From contig NW_003314319.1 of assembly GCF_000143415.4 (NCBI RefSeq), positions 29,555 to 93,554 of the forward strand: a stretch of 64,000 nucleotides of DNA, written 5' to 3'. The stretch is from Selaginella moellendorffii. Taxonomy: Eukaryota; Streptophyta; Lycopodiopsida; Selaginellales; Selaginellaceae. The position numbers and the translations under genes were made by a program. Shown here piece after piece: positions 22,566-32,800 of the stretch; position 1 is the first letter of the stretch, and the number at the start of each line of letters is the position of its first letter. The notes below the pieces were generated by a model. The model searched no databases. It saw nothing but the letters and a program-made list of their open reading frames with translations, and was not told the DNA's origin.

Positions 22566-25500
22566 TTACCTCCAACGCCTATACAATAATCTTGGAATTT
22601 CATCACTCTCCACACTATCAGGATTTAAACCCAATAGTAATGCCATCTCTTCTCTAATACGTCCACGCTCATGTTCAGTGGTCGAAGAACCCATCCGGTT
22701 GAGCAGATTATGGAGATGCGGATAGTGCTTGGCTAGACAATATACATGCCATAAATGATGACTGGTGTCTGTCCGATCAAATGGCTTCTGATATACCGTT
22801 CCATCTGCCATTTGGTTGATTTCTGCAGCCACCTCCTGGACTGGCCGGTTCTCTATCACCATCGCTCCAAGCCGTTTTGCAACATCCCCCAGAACATACG
22901 ATTTCTTCTCCCTAGTTTCCATACTGCAAGAGATGGGGTGCACTGCATATGTGTGCGTGTTCGCTGCAGTTTTAATTGGCGAATCATCGATGATGAGGAT
23001 TTCACATGAGCTAGCAGTCCGGTTCATCACTACAGCCTCTGGCTTGACGAAGATGGGCTTGCTACCCCTCACATGGACCATAGTCAAGCAATCCTCCTGC
23101 GTTAGGAGAAAGTCAAATGGTAATATTACTCGCGTCTGATCGTGCATCATCTGTAGCAACGTTAATGCATTGTGGCGCATCATGGATGTCCAAACTCCCA
23201 ATTGCAAATTGAACTTGGCCCTCTGTTTTAAGTGTCGCATGGTCATTATTAGATCCCGCAGTTTTTCCCGTGTGATTAATGTGAATCTGTCTCTTTTGAC
23301 CAACTTGCGACCGCAGGCTTTGGAGGGTGCAATGACATTCGAGGACGAGCCACGCTCATGGGAGAAAAGGACACCGTTCAGATCAAAAACGATACAGTAC
23401 CTTCGCCGTGACTTTGAAATGAAATGCGTCAGCATAAAAAATGGTACAAGTCAATTTTACCATCTACAATATTAGCGAATGTTGCTCCCGATGGTCGTTG
23501 AGAGGGTTTTGGTCGAGGAAACGTGAAGGGCGGAAATACTCTCCTTTGCAATGTGGGGTCAATTGCATCCGATGGCGTGTGGGCACATGCCATTTCAGCT
23601 GTAGACTCTGGTACAACTGGCTCAACAGTGACATGGGGTGGTTCCGATGGCGTGTGATCACACGCCATTTCAGCTGGTGCCTCCGTTGGCAAAGTGGACA
23701 TGACCGAACAGGCAGCAGGGGCGGTGTAGGGAGGTTCCAACGGCGCGTAGTCAGACGATTGGGCACACGTTGAGTCCGTTGGAAATGAGGATACGACCGG
23801 CTCGGCGGCTGGGGCGGCCTCATGTGGGTCCAATGGCGCCTGGTCACCGTCAGTTGGATACGTGGACAAGATTGACTCAGTGGTATGGGCAGCATCAAGT
23901 GGAGCGTGGTCAGCTTGCTTGGCGTTGATATAGATAGTAGCCTCCACCAGCTCTGATGACTCTTGCAGCCAAGTAGAGTCCACTGGCGGATCCATATGCA
24001 TGTCCAAATATCTCCCTTCGATTGAGATGGTATCCTCCCGTGCTACTAAAAACAAACTCATTAGCACATTGAATCGACTATACTGTATTTACCATCAACT
24101 GCTATTGAGGAACTAGGACCGATATCACTTGGGCGCACTGCTGATTCTGAAGGATTGGACATACGTTTCGACCCTTGCTTGGCACTATCCTTCCTCGACA
24201 CTAAAGGCTAGAGTTTGTAAATTCAACTGAATAATCTCTACTTACCATTTGCTCTGCGACCTACATGGACAATGTTAGAAATGGTAAAAGGTTAGGAATG
24301 GATGTACTATTATTTACCTGATGGTTTGTCTTGTATGACCTTCCTCCGCTGCTCTTTGGCCACCTCAGGCTGGCCATCGTCGTCATCATCGTCGTCGTCG
24401 TTATTGTGATCTTCACCATTGTGAGGACCATCCAAGTCCTCTTCGTCCTCCTCTTCTTCGTCCTCCTCTTTTTTGTCCTCCTCTTCGTCCTTCTGCTCTT
24501 CCTGCTCATTATCTTTCTCTGGCTCCTCATCCCCCTCCTGCATTTCTTCCATAGGCTGCTCAGGCTGGATGGCTTGTTCTTCCAGGACCATCTTGGGAAA
24601 ATCATCTGGCCGAGTCTCCATCTCAAAATACAAGACATCCATAGCCTGTTTTAGTGCGTGACCTAGGATCGTATCCTCACCCGACTGTCTTAACATGGTT
24701 TCTGCACGTTCTTGCACCCTTCGAAGACGACGAGATGAGAAAAACGTGGCCTGACTTGAAAAGCTTCCCTCATCCATTGTACCTCTCCATTGAGATTGGG
24801 GAAGGGGAGTCCGCCATAGGAATCTGAGTCATGAGGTGGTGACTGCCTGCTTTCACTCAGCCCTTGATCTGCAATGAATGGCATGAGCACACACGCCATA
24901 ACTGCGAGGCATTACCTATCATCTTTTCGTTGCCCTTCTTCCTTTTCGAATCAAACGCCTCTGATCCCGACGACTGTCCAATGTGCTTTCGCTTTTTATG
25001 ACCACTGTCAGTTTGAGCTTGGCTGGTGCTTGCCTGTTTTGCCTTTGAAGAAGTTTCTCCTGCAAGGAATGGCATGAGACCACACGCCATTGCAAATATA
25101 ATTTGTACCTCCTTTTTTCCTATTGCTTGTCTGTTTGTCCTTCTTCGATTCGCCACCAGTGCGCTTTTCAGTCCTCGTGTCTGAATATTCACAACGATCT
25201 ATAATCAAAATGGCGTGAGGCCTCACGTGACCTTACCTTGTGTAGGTTGTGAGCTCGGCCCAACATGGGTATCTTCAACAGTAGCTATTAACGCCGTTTC
25301 AGCATCTGGGGGTGGCCACGCTCCTGCATACAGAGCTTGTGAGATAACATTTAAACTTAAAGTGTGTACTCACCAGGTTCGCAGAGAAGATACTATTTTT
25401 CTTTGGCAACTGTAATTATATGCTCCATTGAAGTCACCTCTTCAATGGAGTTTGTCACCGCAACACACGGGACACCCTTGAGTAGTGCGGCTCGAAAGAA

Positions 25501-25926
25501 TAGTCCGCTGCAGTTGTACTCGACAACGCATTTGCCCTTGGAGTCGGAAGCAGGTGACCCACCCGCTATTGCGTTGAAGACCCAGCTGAGCATTTCCCAT
25601 GCTGCACTTGGAGCTTTCTTTGGATTCGAAAGCTCCATAGCCGTCTTCAGTTCCTCAGGCACGGGTAAATTGACCTCCCTCAGATCAATTCGATTGGCCT
25701 TGTCGAACGAAGCTGGGAAGTCACTCCAGTCCCACTCTGCTGCAGGACCAATAACAAGGGCGAGTGTGAAGATGCGGACATTCGTCGGTATCTTCTTCTT
25801 AGCCATTATCCCATGGATCTCCCGCATCTCCTTGCCTTTCAACCGAGCCTTCACCTCGTTCAAGGCCTTCCAGAACTTGTGATAGGATTCGGAGTCGTAG
25901 ATCATATAGTGGACTGAAGATTCCAC
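22566..25926 (-). pseudogene. C-terminal half of the ParB/FCP1-like element gene (FCP1-type phosphatase-like domain)
   Basis: Continuation of the gene whose N-terminal half is 32801-34804; a 6.9-kb LTR element separates them. The first exon (25926-25374) has SSVHYMIYDSESYHKFWKAL and CVVEYNCSGLFFRAALLKG, the latter faintly like a methyltransferase cofactor loop. Small exons follow, separated by 38-55-bp introns that hold palindromes; they are Lys/Ser-rich with basic clusters (HKKRKH). Then comes a strongly acidic stretch (24318-24777), Pro-rich repeats (23474-24055), and an FCP1/NIF-type HAD domain from about 23410. There CIVFDLNGVLF replaces the usual DxDx(T/V) box (second Asp is Asn, as in some plant FCP1-like proteins), with LGVWTSMM and ILIIDDSPIK. 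It ends at 22566. Defects: an in-frame TAG at 25393-25395 and an apparent frame discontinuity near 24770. Dead in this copy, probably once about 1,500 aa overall. Confidence 0.65.
25922..25926. repeat. Target-site duplication TCCAC, left copy
   Basis: TCCAC at 25922-25926 and again at 32796-32800 flank the LTR-1 element. The uninterrupted paralogue near 41923 has a single TCCAC. Confidence 0.95.
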
Positions 25927-26817
25927 TGTGAGACACAAAATCCCTAGGCCCCAAAGTGGAGCCAGAAGGGCGCCACATGGTAGTGGCCGAAGCGACAGCC
26001 AAACGAGCGTAACACGTTTGGACCAAAAGCTCCGACTTGAAAAGTCAAGAGCGGGAGTGGAACTCCCAACGAAGTGCTCGAGGAACGAGCATGAAGCAAG
26101 CAAAAGGCGAGGCTCCAAAAAGGGACCCAAAAGGACCAACACATGACACGTGGGAGTGTTCGAGATGGAGTCCGAAGTGGAGTCCGAGGTGGACCCGAGA
26201 TGGACCCGAGTTGGAGTCCGAAGTGGAGTCCGAGATGGAGTCCGAGGTGGACCCGAGATGGACCCAAGCTGGAGTCCGAAGTGGAGTCCGAGATGGACCC
26301 GAGATGGAGTCCGAGATGGAGTCCGAGATGGAGTCCGAGGTGGACCCGAGATGGACCCGAGCTGGAGTCCGAAGTGGAGTCCGAGATGGACCCGAGATGG
26401 AGTCCGAGATGGAGTCCGAGATGGAGTCCGAGATGGACCCGAGATGGAGTCCGAGATGGAGTCCGAGATGGAGTCCGAGGTGGACCCGAGATGGACCCGA
26501 AATGGAGTCCGAGATGGAGTCCAAGATGGACCCGAGATGGAGTCCGAGATGGAGTCCGAGATGGACCCGAGATGGACCCGAGATGGAGTCCGAGATGGAG
26601 TCCGAGATGTCAGTGGTACCTTTGGGTGTCGGTCTTGGGACCGGACACGTGGAGCACTTGGACCAGGTGCAAGTGTTGAGTGGCATGGATGCCATTCTTG
26701 GGGCTAGCAAGTCCCAAGTCCTGAATTGGACTTAAGGAGGTTGTGAGTGAGACTCCTCGAAGTGGTCGAAGGTGTGGTTAAGTGACTAAAGTAGAATGGA
26801 AAAATTAGTCGCTTACA
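25927..26817 (+). repeat. 5' LTR of the LTR-1 element (891 bp, internally deleted)
   Basis: Colinear with the 3' LTR but lacking about 1 kb between the tandem-repeat block and the 'gtcagtggtacctttggg' segment. Confidence 0.92.
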
Positions 26818-29800
26818 ATTTGGTATCAGAGCTGTTCCTTAGTCCGACTTTTATTGGTGCTCAAGTATATCACCACTAGTGTTGGCATCGGAAGGTCCGA
26901 GGAGTGGGCCTATCCTTGAGGAGTAGCAAGTCGGGAAGACATGGCTCTCCATTACAGTTCATGTGTGAACTTGTAGACGAGGTGGTGGATAGAAAAGGGC
27001 CAATAATGGAACGACTTTGGGATCTTGGGAACAGTGCAAGGTTTTCCTCATTGAGTTGAGGATGTGATCCGGATGAGCATTTGTCTCAGCAAATTGGCTT
27101 AGGTTGTTGTGGTAAACAACTAAAGTTGGGATCACGGGAAAGATAGAGACTCCAAAACAATAAAGGAGTCACAAGATTATCCTCATATAGTTGAGGTTGG
27201 TGCTCATGAATGTGAGACCAAAGGTAATGACCGTGGAAGGTCAAATACGGAAGAGGACTCAAGTCCTTGAAATGGTAGCCGGGGCTACCTCTAATAAATG
27301 CTGGAACAACCCAAGGAGTTGGGGGTGTATTAAGTGGATGAGTTGGTATTCTCATCACATGGACAAGTAGTCCTAAGGGGCAAAGGTTGCCCCCAGAGAA
27401 CAAAATCAAGTGTCGGAGTAACACTTGTGAAAATAGTCCTTTTGAGTAGGACCGGAATGCAAGATGTGTATTCCAGTGAGCTAGTGCCTCACAAGTAGGA
27501 CCTTACGGGTCGGTGGATTAACCAAGTCCAAAACTGCTAGACGACTCAAATAGAGTCAAGGGATGGTCCTAAAAAGGACTGAATGAAGCATTTGGACTGA
27601 GGTGCATTGTACCCCACAAAGGATGGGGGGGGATCATAGGATCCAAGGATGAAAACAGAGAGTATCTCATCGATGGCAAAATGTGCCATGCTAAAGTTAT
27701 AGGAAAGGTGTTCCCAGAAGAAAACAACTTTGACATAAAGTTGTGTGTGACCTCTATGGGGCAGTGCTAACAGATGGTTGGCATGAGAAAGAGCGGTGTT
27801 GGTCTTGGCAAAGACTTAGACACGAAGGGAAATGTCATAGAGGTAGGCTCGTGGAGCCGATGGTGTGGAGACACCAAATGTGCCAAGGTGTGATACCTTG
27901 AGGCTATGTTGGTGGGTTCATGAGAACCCCTTGCCAAAGGAATCCCAATGGAAATGGGAATGGCATAGCCTAAGCTGTAGAGCATGCAGTTGGAGTGTGG
28001 TGACCCAGATAGTGATGGAGGTGTGAAAGCACCAAGCAATGAGTTGTAGGACTTGACAACTATGAGGCAACTAAGCAAGAGGTGCAAAATAACTGGTTAA
28101 ACGGGTAGAAGGTAGCTACCCAAGACTTCTAGTATAGGGAAGTCGGATATACCCTTACGGGGGATAAGTTGCTTATGTTGCGATATAGTAAGTTAATGTC
28201 ATAAAAGGAAATACTCATTGTCAAGAAAGCCATCATTGGGACACCCGAACACTCTAGAACACTAGAAGGTGGTGTTTGATGTCGCGAGGGCAATGGATAA
28301 AGCCCAAGGGACTAAGTCCCTAGCTAATGATGGATAGAAGGTGCTATCCAAATGTCCAAGGTTGCGGAGATAGGAGAGGACTGTCTACCCAAGTTGGACA
28401 AAGCCAAAAATGGAATTTTGGCAAGGCTAGTGATGGGCATGTAAAGGCCCATAAGCAACAATATAACCCCAGTGTGTGGGATTATAAGTTGAGCATACCC
28501 GGATTGAGGAACCACTCCCTGGGCTATTGGGTAGGCTCATCCCTAAGAATACTTGCTAAGGCATGATAAAAAGTGCAAAGCTATCCTCTTGGTCTAGAGG
28601 AGAATGACCGAAGGAAAGGTGTGAAGCCAAAGGCAAGTAGTGTTGGGATGGAACTGAACCATAGAAATCAAAGGGCATATCCAACAGTGGTTATGAAAGT
28701 TGGGAGTGGAGAATCAAGAGGGTGCTCGAGGATGTTGTTGCTAGCAACCGTGATGCCATGGAGAGTCTAAAATATGGAATTGTCCATGTTAGACTATATG
28801 GCAACTATAAAGCTTGCGAAAGGGGAGGCCTTAGCAAGCTGAGGGACAGAGTTCCTTCAAGGTTCCCAAAGACGATTCTAGGTAGCGTAGTACCTAAAAA
28901 GGCCAAGTGTAAATGGTTCATGGAACGCGCGAAATCAGAGTGGCGCAGCAGAAGCGTGGTCTTGAAGCTTGCCATGAGGCAAGGTTATCAAGGTTAGGGA
29001 AGTAGTTCCCGAGTGTTCAAAGAGAGGGCTTTGAACGAAAGTCGATGGTCAAGGACTTTCACGCTTATGCAGGAACCATGTTACAATGGTCGGAGGACTT
29101 GCCAAGTGAGATTGGCCCGTCGGGGGAACAAAGACCCTAGTTGAAGGTGATATCTTCAAAAAGGGTGGGCCAGGGGGCCGAGCATGGAGGAGTCCATGCA
29201 TGATCACAGACATGTCAAGTGAGAGGACTTGGCAGTGTGGAGGAACTAGGTTCCTAAGCTGTGATCTGTAGCGCGCTTTAAAAATAGGTTGGTGCACCGG
29301 CGTGGGGAGTCACGCCAGGCATCTTGTGTGATGCCGTCCGTAGATGCATATACGGAGGTTGGGTTCGAGTCCCGACCCTCTAGTGCTTGGGTTCGAGTCC
29401 CAAATCACTAGGGCGTGGTGATGGTTTGGAATATGAGGACACTCATATTTCGGTGGTCATGGACTCTCAGTGGGGAGACTGGTTTGGGCACACCGCCAAG
29501 CGAGGGATGCCTCGGAGTCGTGATGCACGGTTAGATTGCTTAGTGTGAAAGCTCGGCATATCTAACTTGAACGCTTTGGTGCAAGTGGCACCAAGGTCGT
29601 GGTGAGTGAGATGGGGACACCTAATCTCAGTTGCTATGAACCCTTGGCCGTAAGGGCTAGCTTGGGTGCACCGCCGAGTGTGGGGGATGCCCCCGGGGTT
29701 ATAGTCAACAACTTGGAGGTCTAGAAGACCAAGTACCTCTTGGCAACTCTATTAAGGTGCCAAGGTGAGATCACTAGGTGATCTTATGGCCAGATAAGGA

Positions 29801-30879
29801 CAAGGTCCTTGGTTGGCTAAGCAATGAAGTTCCTGGTTCAAAATGTTGAAATTGAACTGTTTAAGATGGTGTGGCTTGGTCGTGATGACCAAGTGGGAAG
29901 AGCACCTAAGGGAAATAAACTATGTCCGTCCGATGGCATAGTGAGTCCGAGGAAAGTAGTCTCTATAAAAAACCCATGGGAGGGTCACGAAGTTGGGCCA
30001 TGGATAGAATCCATAGCAGAATATGCTAAAGAAACATACTAGGGGTGAACATCCTCCGAACTTGGCAAAAAAGAGTCTTTGCTATGGAACCGAAAGGATA
30101 CTTCAAAAATGGAGGTAGCGATCCGATGTTGCTGGGTGCAACAATCAAGGATAGGAGCAAAGGACTAGTGGCCAAAGTTTGGGCCATGGAATTTAATGGA
30201 AGGGATCCAAATGGCAAAGTTAGCCAAGGAACACTAATGTGTTCGATACTAACAGGTTGTGGGAAAGGAAGCGGACTTTCAAGGACGGATTCCTAAGTGC
30301 TCCAATTTGGCGAAGTAAAGGCTCCAAGTGAGGGAGCGGTAAGGTAGCCAAATGATAGGGCCATGGACAGCCCTAGCACAAAGTATGATAAATGGAACTT
30401 AGTGCCCAAGGTGGCACGAAATAGAAGAGAGGATGATGGTGCCCTCAAGTAATGAACTTCCTAGGATAGGGAAGTGGAGTTGCACAATCTGTGCAATGCA
30501 AGGTGTTGGAGACACCTAGAAAATTGACTTCCAAAAAGTCAAAAGAATAAAAGTTCCAAGGTGCAAACATTCAATAGATGGAAATTGAGACTACTCGAGA
30601 AGGAGTAGTGGGATTGATTTAGAGAAGGGTCTCTAAGAGGTTTAGCGAGAACTAAACCAATAAAAGGGGAGAACCATTACATGTGGTCCAATCAGTCTCT
30701 AAGTTAGAGAGACTACGCTCCTTAAAGGATGGACAAGGCATAGTGAGCCTTTGATGTCAAACCATAGACAAAGATTGGCTAGGTGCCAAGGATGGAAATG
30801 GTAACACGTGTGGGTGTTACTTTATGAAAGGGTTTACCGTTCAATGAGGACATCGAACTTCGTCTATGGGTGGTGGAGT
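26818..30879 (+). other. Interior of the LTR-1 element, no coding capacity seen
   Basis: All frames are short. The sequence is G/A-rich with many short near-repeats such as 'ccaagg' and 'ggtgcc'. I find no protease, reverse transcriptase or integrase motif. Confidence 0.7.
29290..29410 (+). other. Tandem tRNA T-arm/B-box-like sequences
   Basis: GGTTCGAGTCCCGACC and GGTTCGAGTCCCAAATC, about 35 bp apart, match the RNA polymerase III B box/T-loop. No full cloverleaf or clear A box could be built by eye, so this is not called as a tRNA gene. Confidence 0.35.
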
Positions 30880-32795
30880 TGTGAGACACAAAATCCCTAG
30901 GCCCCAAAGTGGAGCCAGAAGGGCGCCACATGGTAGTGGCCGAAGCGACAGCCAAACGAGCGTAACACGTTTGGACCAAAAGCTCCGACTTGAAAAGTCA
31001 AGAGCGGGAGTGGAACTCCCAACGAAGTGCCCGAGGAACGAGCACGAAGCAAGCAAAAGGCGAGGCTCCAAAAAGGGACCCAAAAGGAGCAACACATGAC
31101 ACGTGGGAGTGTCCGAGATGGAGTCCGAAGTGGAGTCCGAGGTGGACCCGAGATGGACCCGAGTTGGAGTCCGAAGTGGAGTCCTAGATGGAGTCCGAGG
31201 TGGACCTGAGATGGACCCGAGCTGGAGTCCGAAGTGGAGTCCGAGATGGAGTCCGAGATGGATCCCGAGGTGGACCCGAGATGGACCCGAAATGGAGTCC
31301 GAGATGGAGTCCGAGGTGGACCCGAGATGGACCCGAAATGGAGTCCGAGATGGAGTCCAAGATGGACCCGAGATGGAGTCCGAGATGGAGTCCGAGATGG
31401 AGTCCGAGATGGAGTTCGAGGTGGACCCGAGATGGACCCGAAATGGAGTCCGAGATGGAGTCCAAGATGGACCCGAGATGGAGTCCGAGATGGAGTCCGA
31501 GATGGACCCGAGATGGACCCGAGATGGAGTCCGAGATGGAGTCCGAGATGGAGTCCGAGATGGAGTCCGAAGTCGAGACTGAGACCGGGACCGAGACCGA
31601 GACCGAGACCGAGATCGGGACCGAGACCGAGACCGAGGCCGAGGCCAAGACCGAGACCGAGACCGAGGCCGAGGCCGAGACCGAGGCCGAGGCCGAGACC
31701 GAGGCCGAGGCCGAGACCGAGCCCGAGCCCGAGTCCAAGTCCGAATCCGAGTTCGAGTCCGAGTCCGAGTCCGAGTCCGAGTCCGAGTCCGGAGCCTGAG
31801 AGGGTGAAAGCCCAAAGCATTCGTCTCCCAGACCCTGGGGGGTTTGGTGAGCTCCAAAAGTATAGTAGGGGGAGGACTGCAGTGGAGCCAGTTTGGCCAG
31901 GAAAGGCCAGTTTGGCCCAGGAAGGCCGGACCCAGTGTTGGGTGATGAGATGCCCACTGGGAAGTCCAAGACTAGAGTGAACACGGACAGACAAGCGGGG
32001 TAGCTTGGTGAAGTGTTCAAGAGCCGGCTCTAGTTCCCCCGGGAGATCGACTGGCCGATGCTCCCAGTCCAAGTGTGGGTGGCACTACCTACTTGGATAC
32101 CAGGTGTGGCTCAACGGAACCTCGCTCTAAGCCCATGGCTAGAGCACCTAAAGGCGAAAGGCGGGGAGAGTACCCAGGTGGCTCACGTAAGGCCACGGTG
32201 TTCCGAAATGTTGTCCCAAAGGCCTAGACTGTGGAAAGGAAGAGGAGCAGTCCTCTGGGGTAGTGACCAAGGACACAGTCGTGTGGTGAGGAAGTCCCAG
32301 AGGACCATGGGACTTAGTGGTCGGGCCTGTGGGCCTCGATCCAGTGGCAGTGTTGGCAAACACGGCCAGGGGCAAAAAGGGACTTGGTAGGAATTGACAA
32401 AGGGACTTTGGGGAAGGCGATTCCCTAGGTCTGTGGGCATCCTAAGGATGCTAAGGAGTGGATCTAGGATGACCACTCGTGGACCGATAGCCCAGTCTTG
32501 GAGAGACGGGATGGTGATGCAAGTGGTATTGGACCACTAGTGCAGCAAAGGTGAATGGGCATGGCCTTAGCGTAACGGGCCGAGATGTCAGTGGTACCTT
32601 TGGGTGTCGGTCTTGGGACCGGACACGTGGAGCACTTGGACCAGGTGCAAGTGTTGAGTGGCATGGATGCCATTCTTGGGGCTAGCAAGTCCCAAGTCCT
32701 GAATTGGACTTAAGGAGGTTGTGAGTGAGACTCCTCGAAGTGGTCAAAGGTGTGGTTAAGTGACTAAAGTAGAATGGAAAAATTAGTCGCTTACA
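30880..32795 (+). repeat. 3' LTR of the LTR-1 element (1,916 bp)
   Basis: Full-length form. It holds a tandem block of GAGATGGAGTCC (12 bp) and GAGATGGACCC (11 bp) units at about 31110-31570, a GAGACC/GAGGCC hexamer block at about 31575-31795, and then the motif GGGTGAAAGCCCAAAGC at about 31802. Confidence 0.92.
31110..31795. repeat. LTR minisatellite: 11/12-bp units followed by hexamers
   Basis: GAGATGGAGTCC and GAGATGGACCC units alternate irregularly, then GAGACC, GAGGCC and GAGTCC hexamers. The same block in the 5' LTR is at about 26157-26609. The block keeps frames open on both strands, producing Ser-Asp-Ser-Ile or Glu-Met-Glu-Ser peptides that I regard as artefacts. Confidence 0.9.
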
Positions 32796-32800
32796 TCCAC

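Larger units (their letters stand above)
25927..32795 (+). mobile_element. Non-autonomous LTR retrotransposon, LTR-1 family
   Basis: LTRs at 25927-26817 and 30880-32795 begin TGTGAGACAC and end CGCTTACA. The primer-binding site TTGGTATCAGAGC (from 26820) fits initiator-Met tRNA. A purine-rich tract (GGGTGGTGGAG, 30868-30878) precedes the 3' LTR. The 4.1-kb interior has no gag or pol frame, so movement would need proteins from elsewhere. The LTRs are nearly identical over shared parts, which implies a recent insertion. Confidence 0.92.

Noticed and set aside
24331-24654. Hydrophobic plus-strand frame that looks like membrane segments
   Set aside because: Antisense of the acidic Glu/Asp run in the element gene.
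26143-26735. Long overlapping frames in all phases with Glu-Ser-Glu-Met or Ser-Asp-Ser-Ile repeats (also 31184-31980, 13821-14213)
   Set aside because: They are products of the 11/12-bp and 6-bp LTR minisatellite, which has no stops in most frames. The same block is open on both strands, so coding is not supported.
29290-29410. A tRNA gene
   Set aside because: Only T-arm-like sequences are visible. No anticodon arm or acceptor pairing could be assembled by eye.
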